NCBI RefSeq assembly: GCF_001510715.1
Contig: NZ_LMTJ01000005.1
Location: 483,671-547,670 of the forward strand
Origin: Bacillus sp. FJAT-29814
GTDB lineage: Bacteria > Bacillota > Bacilli > Bacillales > Cytobacillaceae
DNA: 64,000 nt
Reading direction: 5' to 3'
Shown: positions 19,692-28,893 of the stretch, in pieces
How the letters are laid out: the number at the start of each line of letters is the position of its first letter
Position numbering within the stretch: the stretch's first letter is position 1
Program-made: the position numbers and the translations under genes
Notes under the pieces: generated by a model
What the model was told of the DNA's origin: nothing
The model's database searches: none
The model's input: the letters and a program-made list of their open reading frames with translations, nothing else

Positions 19692-21239
19692 ATGGACATC
19701 TATGAAAAAATTAACGAATTGTATGATAAGCGAAGAGAGGTTGAGCTTGGCGGCGGGGACGAACGGATTGAAAAACAGCATGAAAAGGGAAAATTAACCG
19801 CACGCGAACGGATTGAACTGCTTGTGGATAAAGACAGCTTTGTTGAATTAAATCCGTTTATTGAACACCGTACCAATGATTTTGGACTAGATGAGCAGAA
19901 AGGGCCGGGGGATGGTGTTGTAACAGGCTACGGGAAAGTGAATGGCCGGCCAATTTACCTATTCTCTCAAGACTTTACCGTGTTTGGAGGAGCCTTGGGG
20001 GAAATGCATGCCAAGAAAATCGCCACAGTTATGGACTTGGCAGCCAAAAATGGAACACCGTTTGTCGGGCTAAATGACTCTGGCGGTGCGCGGATTCAAG
20101 AGGGGGTAGTCTCCCTTGACGGTTATGGCCACATTTTTTATCGCAACTCGATTTATTCCGGCGTGATTCCACAAATTTCCGTTATTATGGGGCCTTGTGC
20201 CGGAGGGGCCGTATATTCGCCTGCAATAACTGACTTTGTGTTCATGGTGGAAGAAACATCTCAGATGTTTATTACTGGTCCAAAGGTAATTGAAACGGTG
20301 ACCGGTGAAAAAATCAGTGCGGAGGACCTCGGCGGGGCGCGAGTACATAACACGATCAGCGGCAATGCCCATTTTAGTGCTGCGACAGAGCAGGAAGCGT
20401 TGCAGCAGGTTCGCAATCTATTAAGCTATTTGCCGCAAAATAATGAAGAAAAGCCACCGCGGCTGGATGTGGCTGAAGATGACGATTATCGTCCGGATCT
20501 GACGGATGTGATTCCATTTGATGCAGTTCGGCCTTATGATGTTCGGACAGTTGTAGAGCAGGTGGTCGACCAAGGTTCTTTTATGGAAATCCAAAAGGAT
20601 TTTGCCCGAAATATTGTCGTCGGCTTTGCAAGAATCAAAGGTGAAACAGTCGGGCTTGTTTGCAATCAGCCTAAGGTGATGGCCGGCGGTTTGGACATTG
20701 ATTCCTCCGATAAAGCGTCAAGGTTTATCAGAACCTGTGATTCTTTTAATATACCAATCATTACATTTGAGGATGTTACCGGTTTCTTCCCGGGAGTAAA
20801 GCAGGAGCATGGGGGCATCATTCGCCACGGGGCCAAAATTTTATATGCCTATTCGGAGGCGACTGTACCAAAGCTGACGGTTATTTTACGCAAGGCATAT
20901 GGGGGTGCTTATGTAGCACTGAATAGTAAGTCAATCGGTGCAGACCTTGTTTTTGCTTGGCCGAATGCCGAAATCGCGGTTATGGGTCCGCAGGGTGCCG
21001 CCAACATCATTTTTGCCAAAGAAATTCAAAACAGCGAGAATCCTGAGCTGGTCAGACAGCAAAAAATTGAGGAGTACCGCGACAAATTTGCCAACCCGTA
21101 TGTGGCGGCATCCCGGGGCATGGTCGATGATGTCATTGACCCACGGGAAACGAGAATCAAAATTATTCAATCGTTGGAAATGCTTCGTAATAAAAAAGAG
21201 TCACGTCCATATAAGAAGCATGGGAATATACCTTTGTAA
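19692..21239 (+). CDS. Acyl-CoA (propionyl/methylmalonyl-CoA) carboxylase beta subunit
   Basis: Carboxyltransferase subunit, 515 residues, equivalent to B. subtilis YqjD. N-terminal and C-terminal crotonase-like halves are visible: 'GDGVVTGYGKVNGRPIYLFSQDFTVFGGALGEMHAKKI', 'GLNDSGGARIQEGV', 'IMGPCAGGAVYSPA' and later 'GFFPGVKQEHGGIIRHGAKILYAY' and 'LRKAYGGAYVAL'. The partner biotin carboxylase/BCCP subunits are not in the window. Direction (carboxylation or decarboxylation) cannot be told from sequence; with Mce and MutAB, propionyl-CoA carboxylation is the likely role. Confidence 0.9.
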   Translation: MDIYEKINELYDKRREVELGGGDERIEKQHEKGKLTARERIELLVDKDSFVELNPFIEHRTNDFGLDEQKGPGDGVVTGYGKVNGRPIYLFSQDFTVFGGALGEMHAKKIATVMDLAAKNGTPFVGLNDSGGARIQEGVVSLDGYGHIFYRNSIYSGVIPQISVIMGPCAGGAVYSPAITDFVFMVEETSQMFITGPKVIETVTGEKISAEDLGGARVHNTISGNAHFSAATEQEALQQVRNLLSYLPQNNEEKPPRLDVAEDDDYRPDLTDVIPFDAVRPYDVRTVVEQVVDQGSFMEIQKDFARNIVVGFARIKGETVGLVCNQPKVMAGGLDIDSSDKASRFIRTCDSFNIPIITFEDVTGFFPGVKQEHGGIIRHGAKILYAYSEATVPKLTVILRKAYGGAYVALNSKSIGADLVFAWPNAEIAVMGPQGAANIIFAKEIQNSENPELVRQQKIEEYRDKFANPYVAASRGMVDDVIDPRETRIKIIQSLEMLRNKKESRPYKKHGNIPL

Positions 21240-21247
21240 TATTTTTC

Positions 21248-21280
21248 TGAAGGCAGGTTATTTTAGCCTGCCTTCATTGA
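21248..21280 (+). terminator. Terminator after the carboxylase gene
   Basis: TGAAGGCAGG and CCTGCCTTCA form a 10-bp stem with a 9-base loop; the following T content is low. Confidence 0.7.
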
Positions 21281-21345
21281 TGGCATGAAAAGTAAAAGGT
21301 ATACTAAAATAGTGAGTAGTACATATTAATGGAGGTTTTGACACA

Positions 21346-22467
21346 ATGGTGAATCAAGAACGTCTTTTAAATGAATTTTTAGAGCTAGTCCAAATTGATT
21401 CAGAAACGAAATTTGAGACTGAAATCGCCAAGGTATTAAAGCAAAAATTTACCGATTTGGGTCTCGATGTTTTTGAAGACGATACAACGGCTGTGACAGG
21501 ACATGGCGCCGGCAACTTAATTTGTACACTTCCGGCGACGAAGGAGGGTGTCGACCCGATATATTTTTCCTGCCACATGGATACGGTAACACCGGCGAAG
21601 GGTGTAAAACCGTCGATTAAAGATGGCTATGTCGTGACTGATGGAACAACGATCCTTGGTGCCGATGATAAAACCGGGATTGCGGTTATGCTTGAAACCA
21701 TCCGGTTGTTAAAGGAAAACGATTTGCCGCACGGTTTGATTCAATTCGTCATCTCGGTCGGCGAAGAATCCGGTCTGCTTGGCGCAAAAGCGATCGACCC
21801 ATCATTATTGAAGGCAAAATATGGTTATGCACTTGACAGCGACGGCTTGGTCGGTAACGTTGTGGTTGCCGCGCCAACACAAGCTAAAGTAAAAGCGGTT
21901 ATTTACGGGAAAACCGCCCATGCCGGGGTTGCACCGGAAAAAGGCGTGTCCGCGATTACAATCGCTGCCAAATCAATTGCCAAGATGCCACTAGGCAGAA
22001 TCGACCATGAAACAACTGCCAACATTGGCCGTTTTGAAGGCGGGCAGGCTACTAATATTGTTTGCGACCGTGTCGATATTTTAGCGGAAGCACGTTCCTT
22101 AATACCTAAAAAAATGGAAGCCCAGGTTGCGAAAATGAAGGATGCATTTGAAACAGTTGCTTCTGAAATGGGCGGCAGAGCCGAGGTTGATGTACAAGTC
22201 ATGTACCCGGGCTTTAAGTTCGGCGAAGGCGACCATGTAGTCGAAGTTGCCCGCAAAGCAGCGGCAAAAATCGGCCGCAGCTGCGAGCTGCAGCATAGCG
22301 GCGGCGGCAGCGACGCCAACGTATTTAACGGGTTCAACATCCCAACCGTAAACCTTGCTGTCGGCTATGAAGAAATCCACACGACTAACGAGCGGATGCC
22401 GCTTGAAGAATTATATAAGCTCGCGGAAATGACGCTGGCGATTATCGATGAAGTGACAAACCAATAA
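21346..22467 (+). CDS. M20 family peptidase (PepT-like, YqjE)
   Basis: Zinc aminopeptidase of the M20/M28 clan, 373 residues, close to B. subtilis YqjE. Metal and catalytic residues are visible in 'YFSCHMDTVTP' (His, Asp), 'LGADDKTGIAVML' (Asp) and 'VISVGEESGLLGAK' (Glu-Glu); a lid dimerisation domain follows ('GKTAHAGVAPEKGVSAI'), then 'HSGGGSDANVFNGFNIPTVNLAVG'. Likely cytosolic tripeptidase. Single-gene unit with its own terminator. Confidence 0.9.
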   Translation: MVNQERLLNEFLELVQIDSETKFETEIAKVLKQKFTDLGLDVFEDDTTAVTGHGAGNLICTLPATKEGVDPIYFSCHMDTVTPAKGVKPSIKDGYVVTDGTTILGADDKTGIAVMLETIRLLKENDLPHGLIQFVISVGEESGLLGAKAIDPSLLKAKYGYALDSDGLVGNVVVAAPTQAKVKAVIYGKTAHAGVAPEKGVSAITIAAKSIAKMPLGRIDHETTANIGRFEGGQATNIVCDRVDILAEARSLIPKKMEAQVAKMKDAFETVASEMGGRAEVDVQVMYPGFKFGEGDHVVEVARKAAAKIGRSCELQHSGGGSDANVFNGFNIPTVNLAVGYEEIHTTNERMPLEELYKLAEMTLAIIDEVTNQ

Positions 22468-22473
22468 TACAGT

Positions 22474-22510
22474 GAAGAGGAGCCTTTTCTGCGGGGCTCT
22501 TCTTTTTTTG
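22474..22510 (+). terminator. Terminator after the M20 peptidase gene
   Basis: GAAGAG-GAGCC and GGGGCTCTTC pair with a small bulge and are followed by seven T residues. Confidence 0.88.
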
Positions 22511-22542
22511 ATATACTAAAAGTGTAAGGAGGTGGTTGTTGG

Positions 22543-23820
22543 GTGAAGGAAATGTATCCGAAAAACGGCCGCGTCATTTTGCATGTCGATATGAACAGCT
22601 TCTATGCTTCAGTGGAGATGGCTTACGATCCAACGCTGAAGGGGAATCCTGTTGCGATTGCCGGTAATGTTGAGGAACGGCGCGGGATTATTGTTACCTG
22701 CAGTTATGAGGCGCGGAAGTTTGGCGTGAAAACAACGATGCCGCTTTGGGAAGCAAAAAAGCTGTGTCCCCAACTAATTGTCAAACCGCCTAATTTTGAT
22801 CGCTATCGTGCTGCCTCAATGGGGATGTTTGAAATACTTAGACACTATACCCACCTTGTTGAGCCTGTTTCGATTGATGAGGGCTATATGGACATTACAG
22901 ACAGCTTTGAGTTTGGCAGCCCGATTGAAATTGCCCAAAGCATTCAAAAACGGATTCTTGAACAGCTTGATTTACCGTGCAGCATCGGCATTGCCCCCAA
23001 TAAATTTTTGGCGAAAACGGCATCCGATATGAAAAAGCCAATGGGAATCACGATATTACGCAAACGGGATATTCCGGCAAAACTCTGGCCGCTCAACACA
23101 AACGAGATGCATGGGGTCGGCAAAAAGACATCCGAGAAGCTAAAAACGATTGGGATTCACACAATTGGTGAACTGGCAAAAGCGAATGACATACAGTTAA
23201 AAACATTGCTTGGAATAAACGGAACTCGTTTGAAGGAGCGGGCAAATGGAATGGACCAACGCCCTGTAGACCCTGAGTCCATTGAGGAATTTAAAAGCAT
23301 TGGCAACTCAACCACTCTTCCTAGAGACGTTACCAATCAACAGGAACTGTTTCATGTCCTTGAATCATTGGCAGAGACCGTATCCGTCCGGCTAAAGCGT
23401 AAAAATGTTTTAGCCACAACAGTCGGCATTACCATCCGCTTTAAAGACCGCAAGACCATTACCAGAAGCAAGAAAACGGCAAATCCAATCGGCAGCAAAG
23501 ACGAACTTGCCCTATTTGCCAAGGAGCTTTTTCTAAAGAATTGGAACGGCGACCCCGTCCGATTGCTTGGAATCACAGGTTATGACCTTATCGAGCATGA
23601 TCATGCCTATAAACAGTTGGATTTATTTTCTTTTGAAAAAGAAGCCAAGAAGGAACCGCTGCTAAAAACGATTTCCACACTCCGCGAAAAGTACGGTAAA
23701 ACCATTATTGAAAATGCCGGATCGCATCAGGTTGACCCGAATCATAAAATTGGAACAGCCACCAGCTTTAACAAGGATTTTCTACGTTCCTTACCTGCTA
23801 AAAATGAAGTAGAAGACTAA
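22543..23820 (+). CDS. dinB: DNA polymerase IV (Y family)
   Basis: Translesion polymerase, equivalent to B. subtilis YqjH (PolY1). 425 residues: palm motif 'VILHVDMNSFYASVEMAYDP', catalytic 'PVSIDEGYMDITD', 'SIGIAPNKFLAKTASDMKKP', thumb helix-hairpin-helix 'MHGVGKKTSEKLKTIGIHTIGELA', little-finger domain, and the sliding-clamp motif 'QLDLFSF' near residue 358. GTG start chosen because AAGGAGG lies 10 bases upstream; an ATG 9 bases later is less well placed. No LexA box was seen here, unlike the second Y-family gene at 34351. Confidence 0.94.
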   Translation: MKEMYPKNGRVILHVDMNSFYASVEMAYDPTLKGNPVAIAGNVEERRGIIVTCSYEARKFGVKTTMPLWEAKKLCPQLIVKPPNFDRYRAASMGMFEILRHYTHLVEPVSIDEGYMDITDSFEFGSPIEIAQSIQKRILEQLDLPCSIGIAPNKFLAKTASDMKKPMGITILRKRDIPAKLWPLNTNEMHGVGKKTSEKLKTIGIHTIGELAKANDIQLKTLLGINGTRLKERANGMDQRPVDPESIEEFKSIGNSTTLPRDVTNQQELFHVLESLAETVSVRLKRKNVLATTVGITIRFKDRKTITRSKKTANPIGSKDELALFAKELFLKNWNGDPVRLLGITGYDLIEHDHAYKQLDLFSFEKEAKKEPLLKTISTLREKYGKTIIENAGSHQVDPNHKIGTATSFNKDFLRSLPAKNEVED

Positions 23821-23863
23821 AAGCTCCAGCTTGCCTAAGAAAAAGCAAGATGGAGCTTTTATG
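23819..23863. terminator. Bidirectional terminator between dinB and zwf
   Basis: AAAAGCTCCA and TGGAGCTTTT bracket an inner GCTTGC/GCAAG stem. A and T tracts on either side fit termination from both convergent genes. Confidence 0.9.
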
Positions 23864-23864
23864 A

Positions 23865-25358
23865 TTACTTACAAACATCGACATCCAGGTCCGTAACAGG
23901 CCACCAGAAGAAACCGTCCTTTTCCAACAGTTCATCCGCTTCCTTTGGCCCCATCGAGCCTGATTGATAATTCGGAAATGCCGCTTTTTCTTGTTCCCAA
24001 ACGGCGGAAATTTTATCGACAAATGCCCAGGAATAGGCTACCTCATCCCAATGGGTAAAATTAGTGGCGTCACCCCGCATGCAGTCGTAAAGCAATTTTT
24101 CATAGCCTTCTGGGGTATTCATCGCCTGAATACCGGTGTTGGCGAAACTAAGTTTAACCGTTTGCGCTTCGAGATGTCCGCCAGCTTTTTTCGCGTTCAA
24201 GTGCAGGGTAATCCCTTCCTCTGGCTGGATGTGAATCACTAGCAGGTTTGGATTCAGCATTTTTTCCGTTTGATAATATAAATTCATCGGGATGTCCTTG
24301 AATTGAACAACAATTTTTGTTGTTTTGGTGGTCATCCGTTTTCCTGTCCGGATGTAAAAAGGGACCCCGGCCCAGCGGAAATTGTCAATCATGACCTTCC
24401 CGGCAACAAACGTTTCAGTATTGGACTCTTGATCGACCATCGGTTCATCGCGATATTTAGGAACGTCCTTCTCTTCAATCATGCCTTCCCCATATTGGCC
24501 GCGGACAAAATAATTTTTCACCTCGTCACCCTCGATGGTTCTAAGTGACCGGAATACTCTTACCTTTTCAGAACGAACCTCGTCAGTCGTTAGGCTGATT
24601 GGTGGTTCCATCGCCAGCAGCGCGACCATCTGTAGCATATGGTTTTGCAGCATATCCCTTAATGCGCCGCTTGATTCATAATACCGGCCCCGCTCCTCGA
24701 CCCCGAGAACTTCGCTGGAGGTCACCTGTATATTGGATATATATCGATTATTCCACAGAGGTTCAAAAATGGCGTTGGCAAAACGGATCACTTCGATATT
24801 GCGGACCATTTCTTTGCCTAAATAGTGGTCAATCCGATAAATTTCTTTTTCATCGAATGCGGTTCTGATTTGTTCGTTTAATACTTTGGCCGATTCCAAA
24901 TCATGGCCGAACGGTTTTTCAATGACCAGTCTTTTATAGCCTTTTACATCGGTTAGTCCATCTGATTTCAAATGCAGGGCAATGGGTCCAAAAAACTGCG
25001 GTGCCATCGCCAAATAGAAAATTCGGTTTCCCTCGAGCTGATAGTGGGCATCGATTTCGTCAGCAAAGTTTTTCAAGGATATATAGGAATCCGAGTCGGC
25101 CACGTCATGAGATTGGTAATAAAAATGAGAAGCAAACTCATCAAGATTATCTTTCTCGCCCAAGGCTGCAGTGACTGAATCCTTAACAGATTGCTGAAAC
25201 GAATCATTGGACAGGGTTCTTCTTGCGACACCGACCACAGCGAATTTATTCAATCTTCCCTTGTCATACAGCCTGTACAGGGATGGAAACAGTTTTCGTG
25301 TTGCCAAATCCCCAGTTGCCCCAAAAATCATAATCAATGAAGTTAAATTTTGTTCCAT
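23865..25358 (-). CDS. zwf: Glucose-6-phosphate 1-dehydrogenase
   Basis: First enzyme of the oxidative pentose phosphate pathway, 497 residues. NADP-binding 'MIFGATGDLATRKLFPSLYRL', catalytic 'RIDHYLGKEMVRN' with the substrate lysine, 'VIEKPFGHD' and the C-terminal 'AYSWAFVDKI'. In B. subtilis the 6-phosphogluconate dehydrogenase gene yqjI lies between the polymerase gene and zwf; it is absent here. AAAGAGGT precedes the ATG. Confidence 0.97.
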   Translation of the reverse strand: MEQNLTSLIMIFGATGDLATRKLFPSLYRLYDKGRLNKFAVVGVARRTLSNDSFQQSVKDSVTAALGEKDNLDEFASHFYYQSHDVADSDSYISLKNFADEIDAHYQLEGNRIFYLAMAPQFFGPIALHLKSDGLTDVKGYKRLVIEKPFGHDLESAKVLNEQIRTAFDEKEIYRIDHYLGKEMVRNIEVIRFANAIFEPLWNNRYISNIQVTSSEVLGVEERGRYYESSGALRDMLQNHMLQMVALLAMEPPISLTTDEVRSEKVRVFRSLRTIEGDEVKNYFVRGQYGEGMIEEKDVPKYRDEPMVDQESNTETFVAGKVMIDNFRWAGVPFYIRTGKRMTTKTTKIVVQFKDIPMNLYYQTEKMLNPNLLVIHIQPEEGITLHLNAKKAGGHLEAQTVKLSFANTGIQAMNTPEGYEKLLYDCMRGDATNFTHWDEVAYSWAFVDKISAVWEQEKAAFPNYQSGSMGPKEADELLEKDGFFWWPVTDLDVDVCK

Positions 25359-25510
25359 GGTTATGTACCTCTTTTCTTAAATCTACAGTTGCTTAATGTA
25401 TTTTACATTAGATTTCACTAATTTAGCCAATAGCATGTATCGAGCAAACAGATTAAGTTTGTGCTATAGTTACCATAATGGAAATGGAACGGTTGAGAGA
25501 GGTGTTCTTT

Positions 25511-26434
25511 GTGGATGTGTTTTTTTTAGGAACGGGGGCTGGCATGCCGGCAAAGCTGCGAAATGTCACTTCCATCGCGTTAAAGTTATTGGAGGAACGC
25601 GGGGCGGTTTGGCTGTTTGATGCCGGCGAAGCCACCCAGCATCAAATACTACATACGTCAATTAAACCGCGGCGGATTGAAAAAATATTTGTGACCCATC
25701 TTCATGGCGACCATATTTACGGTCTCCCGGGGCTCTTATCCAGCCGTTCGTTTCAGGGCGGGGAATCGGAGGTCACCGTTTACGGACCGAAGGGGATAAA
25801 GGAGTATATTCATGTCAGCCTTTCGTTGAGTCAAACGTATTTGAAATATCCATTGAAAGTTGTCGAAATTGACGAAGGTGTTATTTTTGAGGATGAGCAG
25901 TTTTTGGTCGAGGCTCGATTATTGGAACATGGCATTCCTTCTTACGGCTATCGGGTTGTGGAAAAAGATAAACCGGGGACGCTGTTGGCCGATAAGTTAA
26001 AGGAAGCGGGTGTCCAGCCAGGTCCGATTTTTAAAAAAATTAAAAATGGGGAGTCCGTCGTTCTTGAAGATGGCCGGGTGATCGAACCGGGCGAGTTTCT
26101 TGGTCCATCCCAAAAGGGTCGGGTGGTTACGATACTTGGCGACACAAGATATTGCGAGAATGCGCTTGTGTTAGCGAAAGATGCTGATTTGTTGGTCCAT
26201 GAGGCGACCTTTTCAAAAGGCGAAGAGCAGCTAGCTCATGAATATTTTCATTCGACAACAAATCAGGCTGCAAAAATTGCCTTAAAGGCGGGGTGCAAGC
26301 AGCTGTGTTTAACCCACATCAGCTCACGCTATGATCGAAATGAGTGGAGGGAATTGGTCGCTGAGGCCCAGGAAATTTTCCGAAATACCGAAATTTCTGA
26401 GGATTTTAAGGAAATTCATATTTCTAATAAGTAA
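25511..26434 (+). CDS. rnz: Ribonuclease Z
   Basis: Endonuclease that trims tRNA 3' ends. Metallo-beta-lactamase fold with '[21 protein letters not shown]', the zinc motif '[15 protein letters not shown]', '[25 protein letters not shown]' and 'THISSRY'. The frame is open from an ATG at 25478, but GTG 25511 has GAGAGGTG at proper spacing and starts the protein directly before the conserved 'FFLGTGAG', as in other RNase Z proteins. The gene is divergent from zwf. Confidence 0.94.
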   Translation: MDVFFLGTGAGMPAKLRNVTSIALKLLEERGAVWLFDAGEATQHQILHTSIKPRRIEKIFVTHLHGDHIYGLPGLLSSRSFQGGESEVTVYGPKGIKEYIHVSLSLSQTYLKYPLKVVEIDEGVIFEDEQFLVEARLLEHGIPSYGYRVVEKDKPGTLLADKLKEAGVQPGPIFKKIKNGESVVLEDGRVIEPGEFLGPSQKGRVVTILGDTRYCENALVLAKDADLLVHEATFSKGEEQLAHEYFHSTTNQAAKIALKAGCKQLCLTHISSRYDRNEWRELVAEAQEIFRNTEISEDFKEIHISNK

Positions 26435-26466
26435 GGCACCTACCCATGGTAAAGGTAAGTGCCTTT
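26431..26466. terminator. Terminator after rnz
   Basis: AAGGCACCTACC and GGTAAGTGCCTT pair imperfectly around CATGGTAAA and are followed by TTCC; shared with the convergent namA end. Confidence 0.65.
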
Positions 26467-26477
26467 TCCTCTCCAAC

Positions 26478-27494
26478 TTAAATCCAACCCCGATCGTATT
26501 GTACGGGCACCTCAATTTCAACACCCAATTCTTTCGCAGCTGTCCGAGGCCAATAAGGATCCCGTAACAATTCCCGGGCCAGGAAGACTAAATCGGCGCG
26601 ATCATTTGATAAAATTTCCTCAGCATGTAGGGGGCTGGTGATTAACCCGACTGCGCCCGTCGGAATCTCCGCGCCATTTTTGATTGCCTCCGAATACTTA
26701 ACCTGATACCCCGGATAAACATTAATACGTGCCGGTGCAACCCCGCCAGAGCTGACATCAATCAGGTCGACACCCTGCTCCTTCATCCAACGGGCAAAAA
26801 TTATGTAATCGTCAGGCGTCAATCCTTCTTCAAGATAATCATGAGCGGAGACGCGAACAAATAACGGACCATTCCAAACCTCTTTCGTCGCGTCAATCAC
26901 CTCACGCAGCAATCGATAGCGATTTTCGGCAGAACCTCCGTACTCGTCAGTCCGTTTATTGGAAAGCGGCGACAGGAATTCGTTAATGAGATAACCATGG
27001 GCACCATGTATTTCGATCACATCAAAGCCGGCTCCAGCAGCACGAACCGCTGCTTGCTTAAACGCTTCAATCGTTTCAGTAATGTCCGCTTTTGTCATTT
27101 CCTTCGGCGTTTTGTACTTCTCATTAAAAGCGATGGCAGATGGAGCAAAAATGTCTCCTTCCAGATCTGCTTTCCTGCCGGCATGGGCTAATTGGATCCC
27201 CGTTTTCGCGCCTTGTTCTTTCATAAGTTCGACAAGCTCCCGCAACCCCTCAAGATGCTCATCACTCCAGATGCCCAAATCGCGGGAAGATATTCTTCCT
27301 TGTGGAACAACCGCTGTTGCCTCCACAATAATCAGCCCAACCTGGCCAACCGCTCGTGAAGTGTAGTGGGTGCGGTGCCAGTTTTGAACCTTTCCATCCT
27401 CATTATGGCTTGAATACATGCACATCGGTGCCATAACAATCCGGTTTTTTAACGTTACTCCCTTAATGGTATAGGGGGAAAATAATTTTGCCAT
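26478..27494 (-). CDS. namA: NADPH dehydrogenase NamA (Old Yellow Enzyme)
   Basis: FMN flavoprotein of the YqjM class that reduces activated alkenes and nitro compounds. 338 residues in a TIM barrel: '[18 protein letters not shown]' (with the regulatory cysteine typical of YqjM), '[11 protein letters not shown]', '[33 protein letters not shown]', 'VRVSAHDY' and '[17 protein letters not shown]'. GGAGGGT lies upstream of ATG. Same order (rnz, namA) as B. subtilis. Confidence 0.95.
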   Translation of the reverse strand: MAKLFSPYTIKGVTLKNRIVMAPMCMYSSHNEDGKVQNWHRTHYTSRAVGQVGLIIVEATAVVPQGRISSRDLGIWSDEHLEGLRELVELMKEQGAKTGIQLAHAGRKADLEGDIFAPSAIAFNEKYKTPKEMTKADITETIEAFKQAAVRAAGAGFDVIEIHGAHGYLINEFLSPLSNKRTDEYGGSAENRYRLLREVIDATKEVWNGPLFVRVSAHDYLEEGLTPDDYIIFARWMKEQGVDLIDVSSGGVAPARINVYPGYQVKYSEAIKNGAEIPTGAVGLITSPLHAEEILSNDRADLVFLARELLRDPYWPRTAAKELGVEIEVPVQYDRGWI

Positions 27495-27567
27495 TTGCTA
27501 ACCCTCCTGACATTCTAACATCTAATAGTATAGCAAAAGGTTGCAAAATCATGTGAGATCCCGCCTG

Positions 27568-28716
27568 CTAATCACGGTCCTTAAGCTCGCTCAAGCGGTA
27601 GGTGGTACCGCGCCAAACAATGCCGCCCCGTCTAAACGTTAAATAGCTGGCCCTGATAATCGAATAGATAAATAGCAACGCGGTTATAGGCAGGACGAGA
27701 AATAGAATCGGAGAGAATACGGTCATCCGTTTAATAATCATGACATAATGTATTCCGCTTATAAGAATATTTCCAAGGCTAAGCAAGGCGATGGTACTGC
27801 TTTCGGAAAATAGCATGATAAAGGGAAGGACGTTTGTGGCAAATACGCCGAATATTGAAAAAAAGATCATGCCGACCTGATAGTTTAACCCTGCAAATGT
27901 ATTTTTTTCAAGGCCGACAAAAGCCTCCCTTAAACTGCCATACCATTCGACTTCGATACATTCGAGGGCAGTCACAATTCTTTGGCGGTACCCTTCCTGC
28001 TTCAGTCTCATTCCCAATTGTAAATCGTCATCCGGCCGCATTTTAATCCGTTCATGGGTACCGAATGCTTCATAAGCTTTTTTTGACATCAGGTTAAATG
28101 CGCCGATTCCCGTCCCAATTTTCGACTTTGGATTATTTGCCTGCCAAGGCCGTTTAAAATAGGAAAAACCAAATAGGAAAAAGGCGACAAATGTCTTCAG
28201 CCAAAATTTCTTGGCATGTAGATTAGGGGCAGCAGTCAAATGGTCTAGCTGATGTTTCTCAAAATAATGAAGGGCTTTGGCAAAGGTTTCGTCTTGATAC
28301 TTGACATCGGCATCTGTGAACAACAGCCACTTGCCAGCCGCTGCTTGCGAACCAGTATATAAGGCAAAATTTTTCCCGAGCCAGCCCTTCGGCAAATGAC
28401 GAATATGGATTACTTTAATTCGAAAATCCTGTTGCGCAAGTTCATCCATAACATCACCGGTACCATCATCTGAGCGGTCGTTCACAAGAATCCATTCGAC
28501 ATTTTCATAGGTTTGCCCGAGTTGACTAAGAATGCTTGCTCTAAGGTGGTTCTCCTCATTTCTGGCAGCGACGATTACTGACAGCAATGGACCATTCGAA
28601 AGTCCAGGTTCCTGTTGCAAAGAGTCAATTCTTCTTAAACCAATCGCTGCATCAATCACAAACACGATCCAAACAATGATTCCTAATGTAAACAAAATGA
28701 TTAATACGGTTTCCAT
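27568..28716 (-). CDS. Family 2 glycosyltransferase, membrane-bound
   Basis: 382 residues. N-terminal membrane helix (about 3-25), then a GT-A domain: 'LSVIVAARNEENHLRASILSQLGQTYENVEWILVNDRSDDGTGD', the DxD in 'LLFTDADVKYQDETF', and 'MRPDDDLQLGMRLKQEGYRQRIV' (QxxRW-like region). Two to four C-terminal membrane helices follow. The shape resembles CrtQ/HpnB-like transferases; donor and acceptor are unknown. I do not recall it at this place in B. subtilis, so it may be a lineage-specific insertion. A dispersed repeat copy lies just upstream. Confidence 0.8.
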   Translation of the reverse strand: METVLIILFTLGIIVWIVFVIDAAIGLRRIDSLQQEPGLSNGPLLSVIVAARNEENHLRASILSQLGQTYENVEWILVNDRSDDGTGDVMDELAQQDFRIKVIHIRHLPKGWLGKNFALYTGSQAAAGKWLLFTDADVKYQDETFAKALHYFEKHQLDHLTAAPNLHAKKFWLKTFVAFFLFGFSYFKRPWQANNPKSKIGTGIGAFNLMSKKAYEAFGTHERIKMRPDDDLQLGMRLKQEGYRQRIVTALECIEVEWYGSLREAFVGLEKNTFAGLNYQVGMIFFSIFGVFATNVLPFIMLFSESSTIALLSLGNILISGIHYVMIIKRMTVFSPILFLVLPITALLFIYSIIRASYLTFRRGGIVWRGTTYRLSELKDRD

Positions 28717-28734
28717 AAGCCCCAGCCCTTTTTC

Positions 28735-28852
28735 GCTAATAGGAAATTATAAAATTTTTACCAAATTTTTTCATCTCAGCTTCGCACGCATAAATTCAAC
28801 TACGCCTCTGTCTTCGTCCTAACGGACTCGCCAATCGGCGAGTTTCCATTTA
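28735..28852 (+). repeat. Dispersed intergenic repeat, copy A
   Basis: Shares the conserved 3' core beginning CGCATAAATTCAACTACGCC at 28787, followed by GTCCTAACGGAC and the hairpin ACTCGCCAATCGGCGAGT (28826-28843), and the AT-rich 5' part starting GCTAATAGGAAA. Three other copies are at 32519, 59755 (reverse) and 62819. Confidence 0.9.
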
Positions 28853-28893
28853 GCTATTTATATGTTCGTTTCGTTTCAGGAGCTCTATTTAAA

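Noticed and set aside
23964..25178. Several plus-strand ORFs inside zwf
   Set aside because: All are shadows of the minus-strand zwf reading frame with no ribosome binding sites or recognisable domains.
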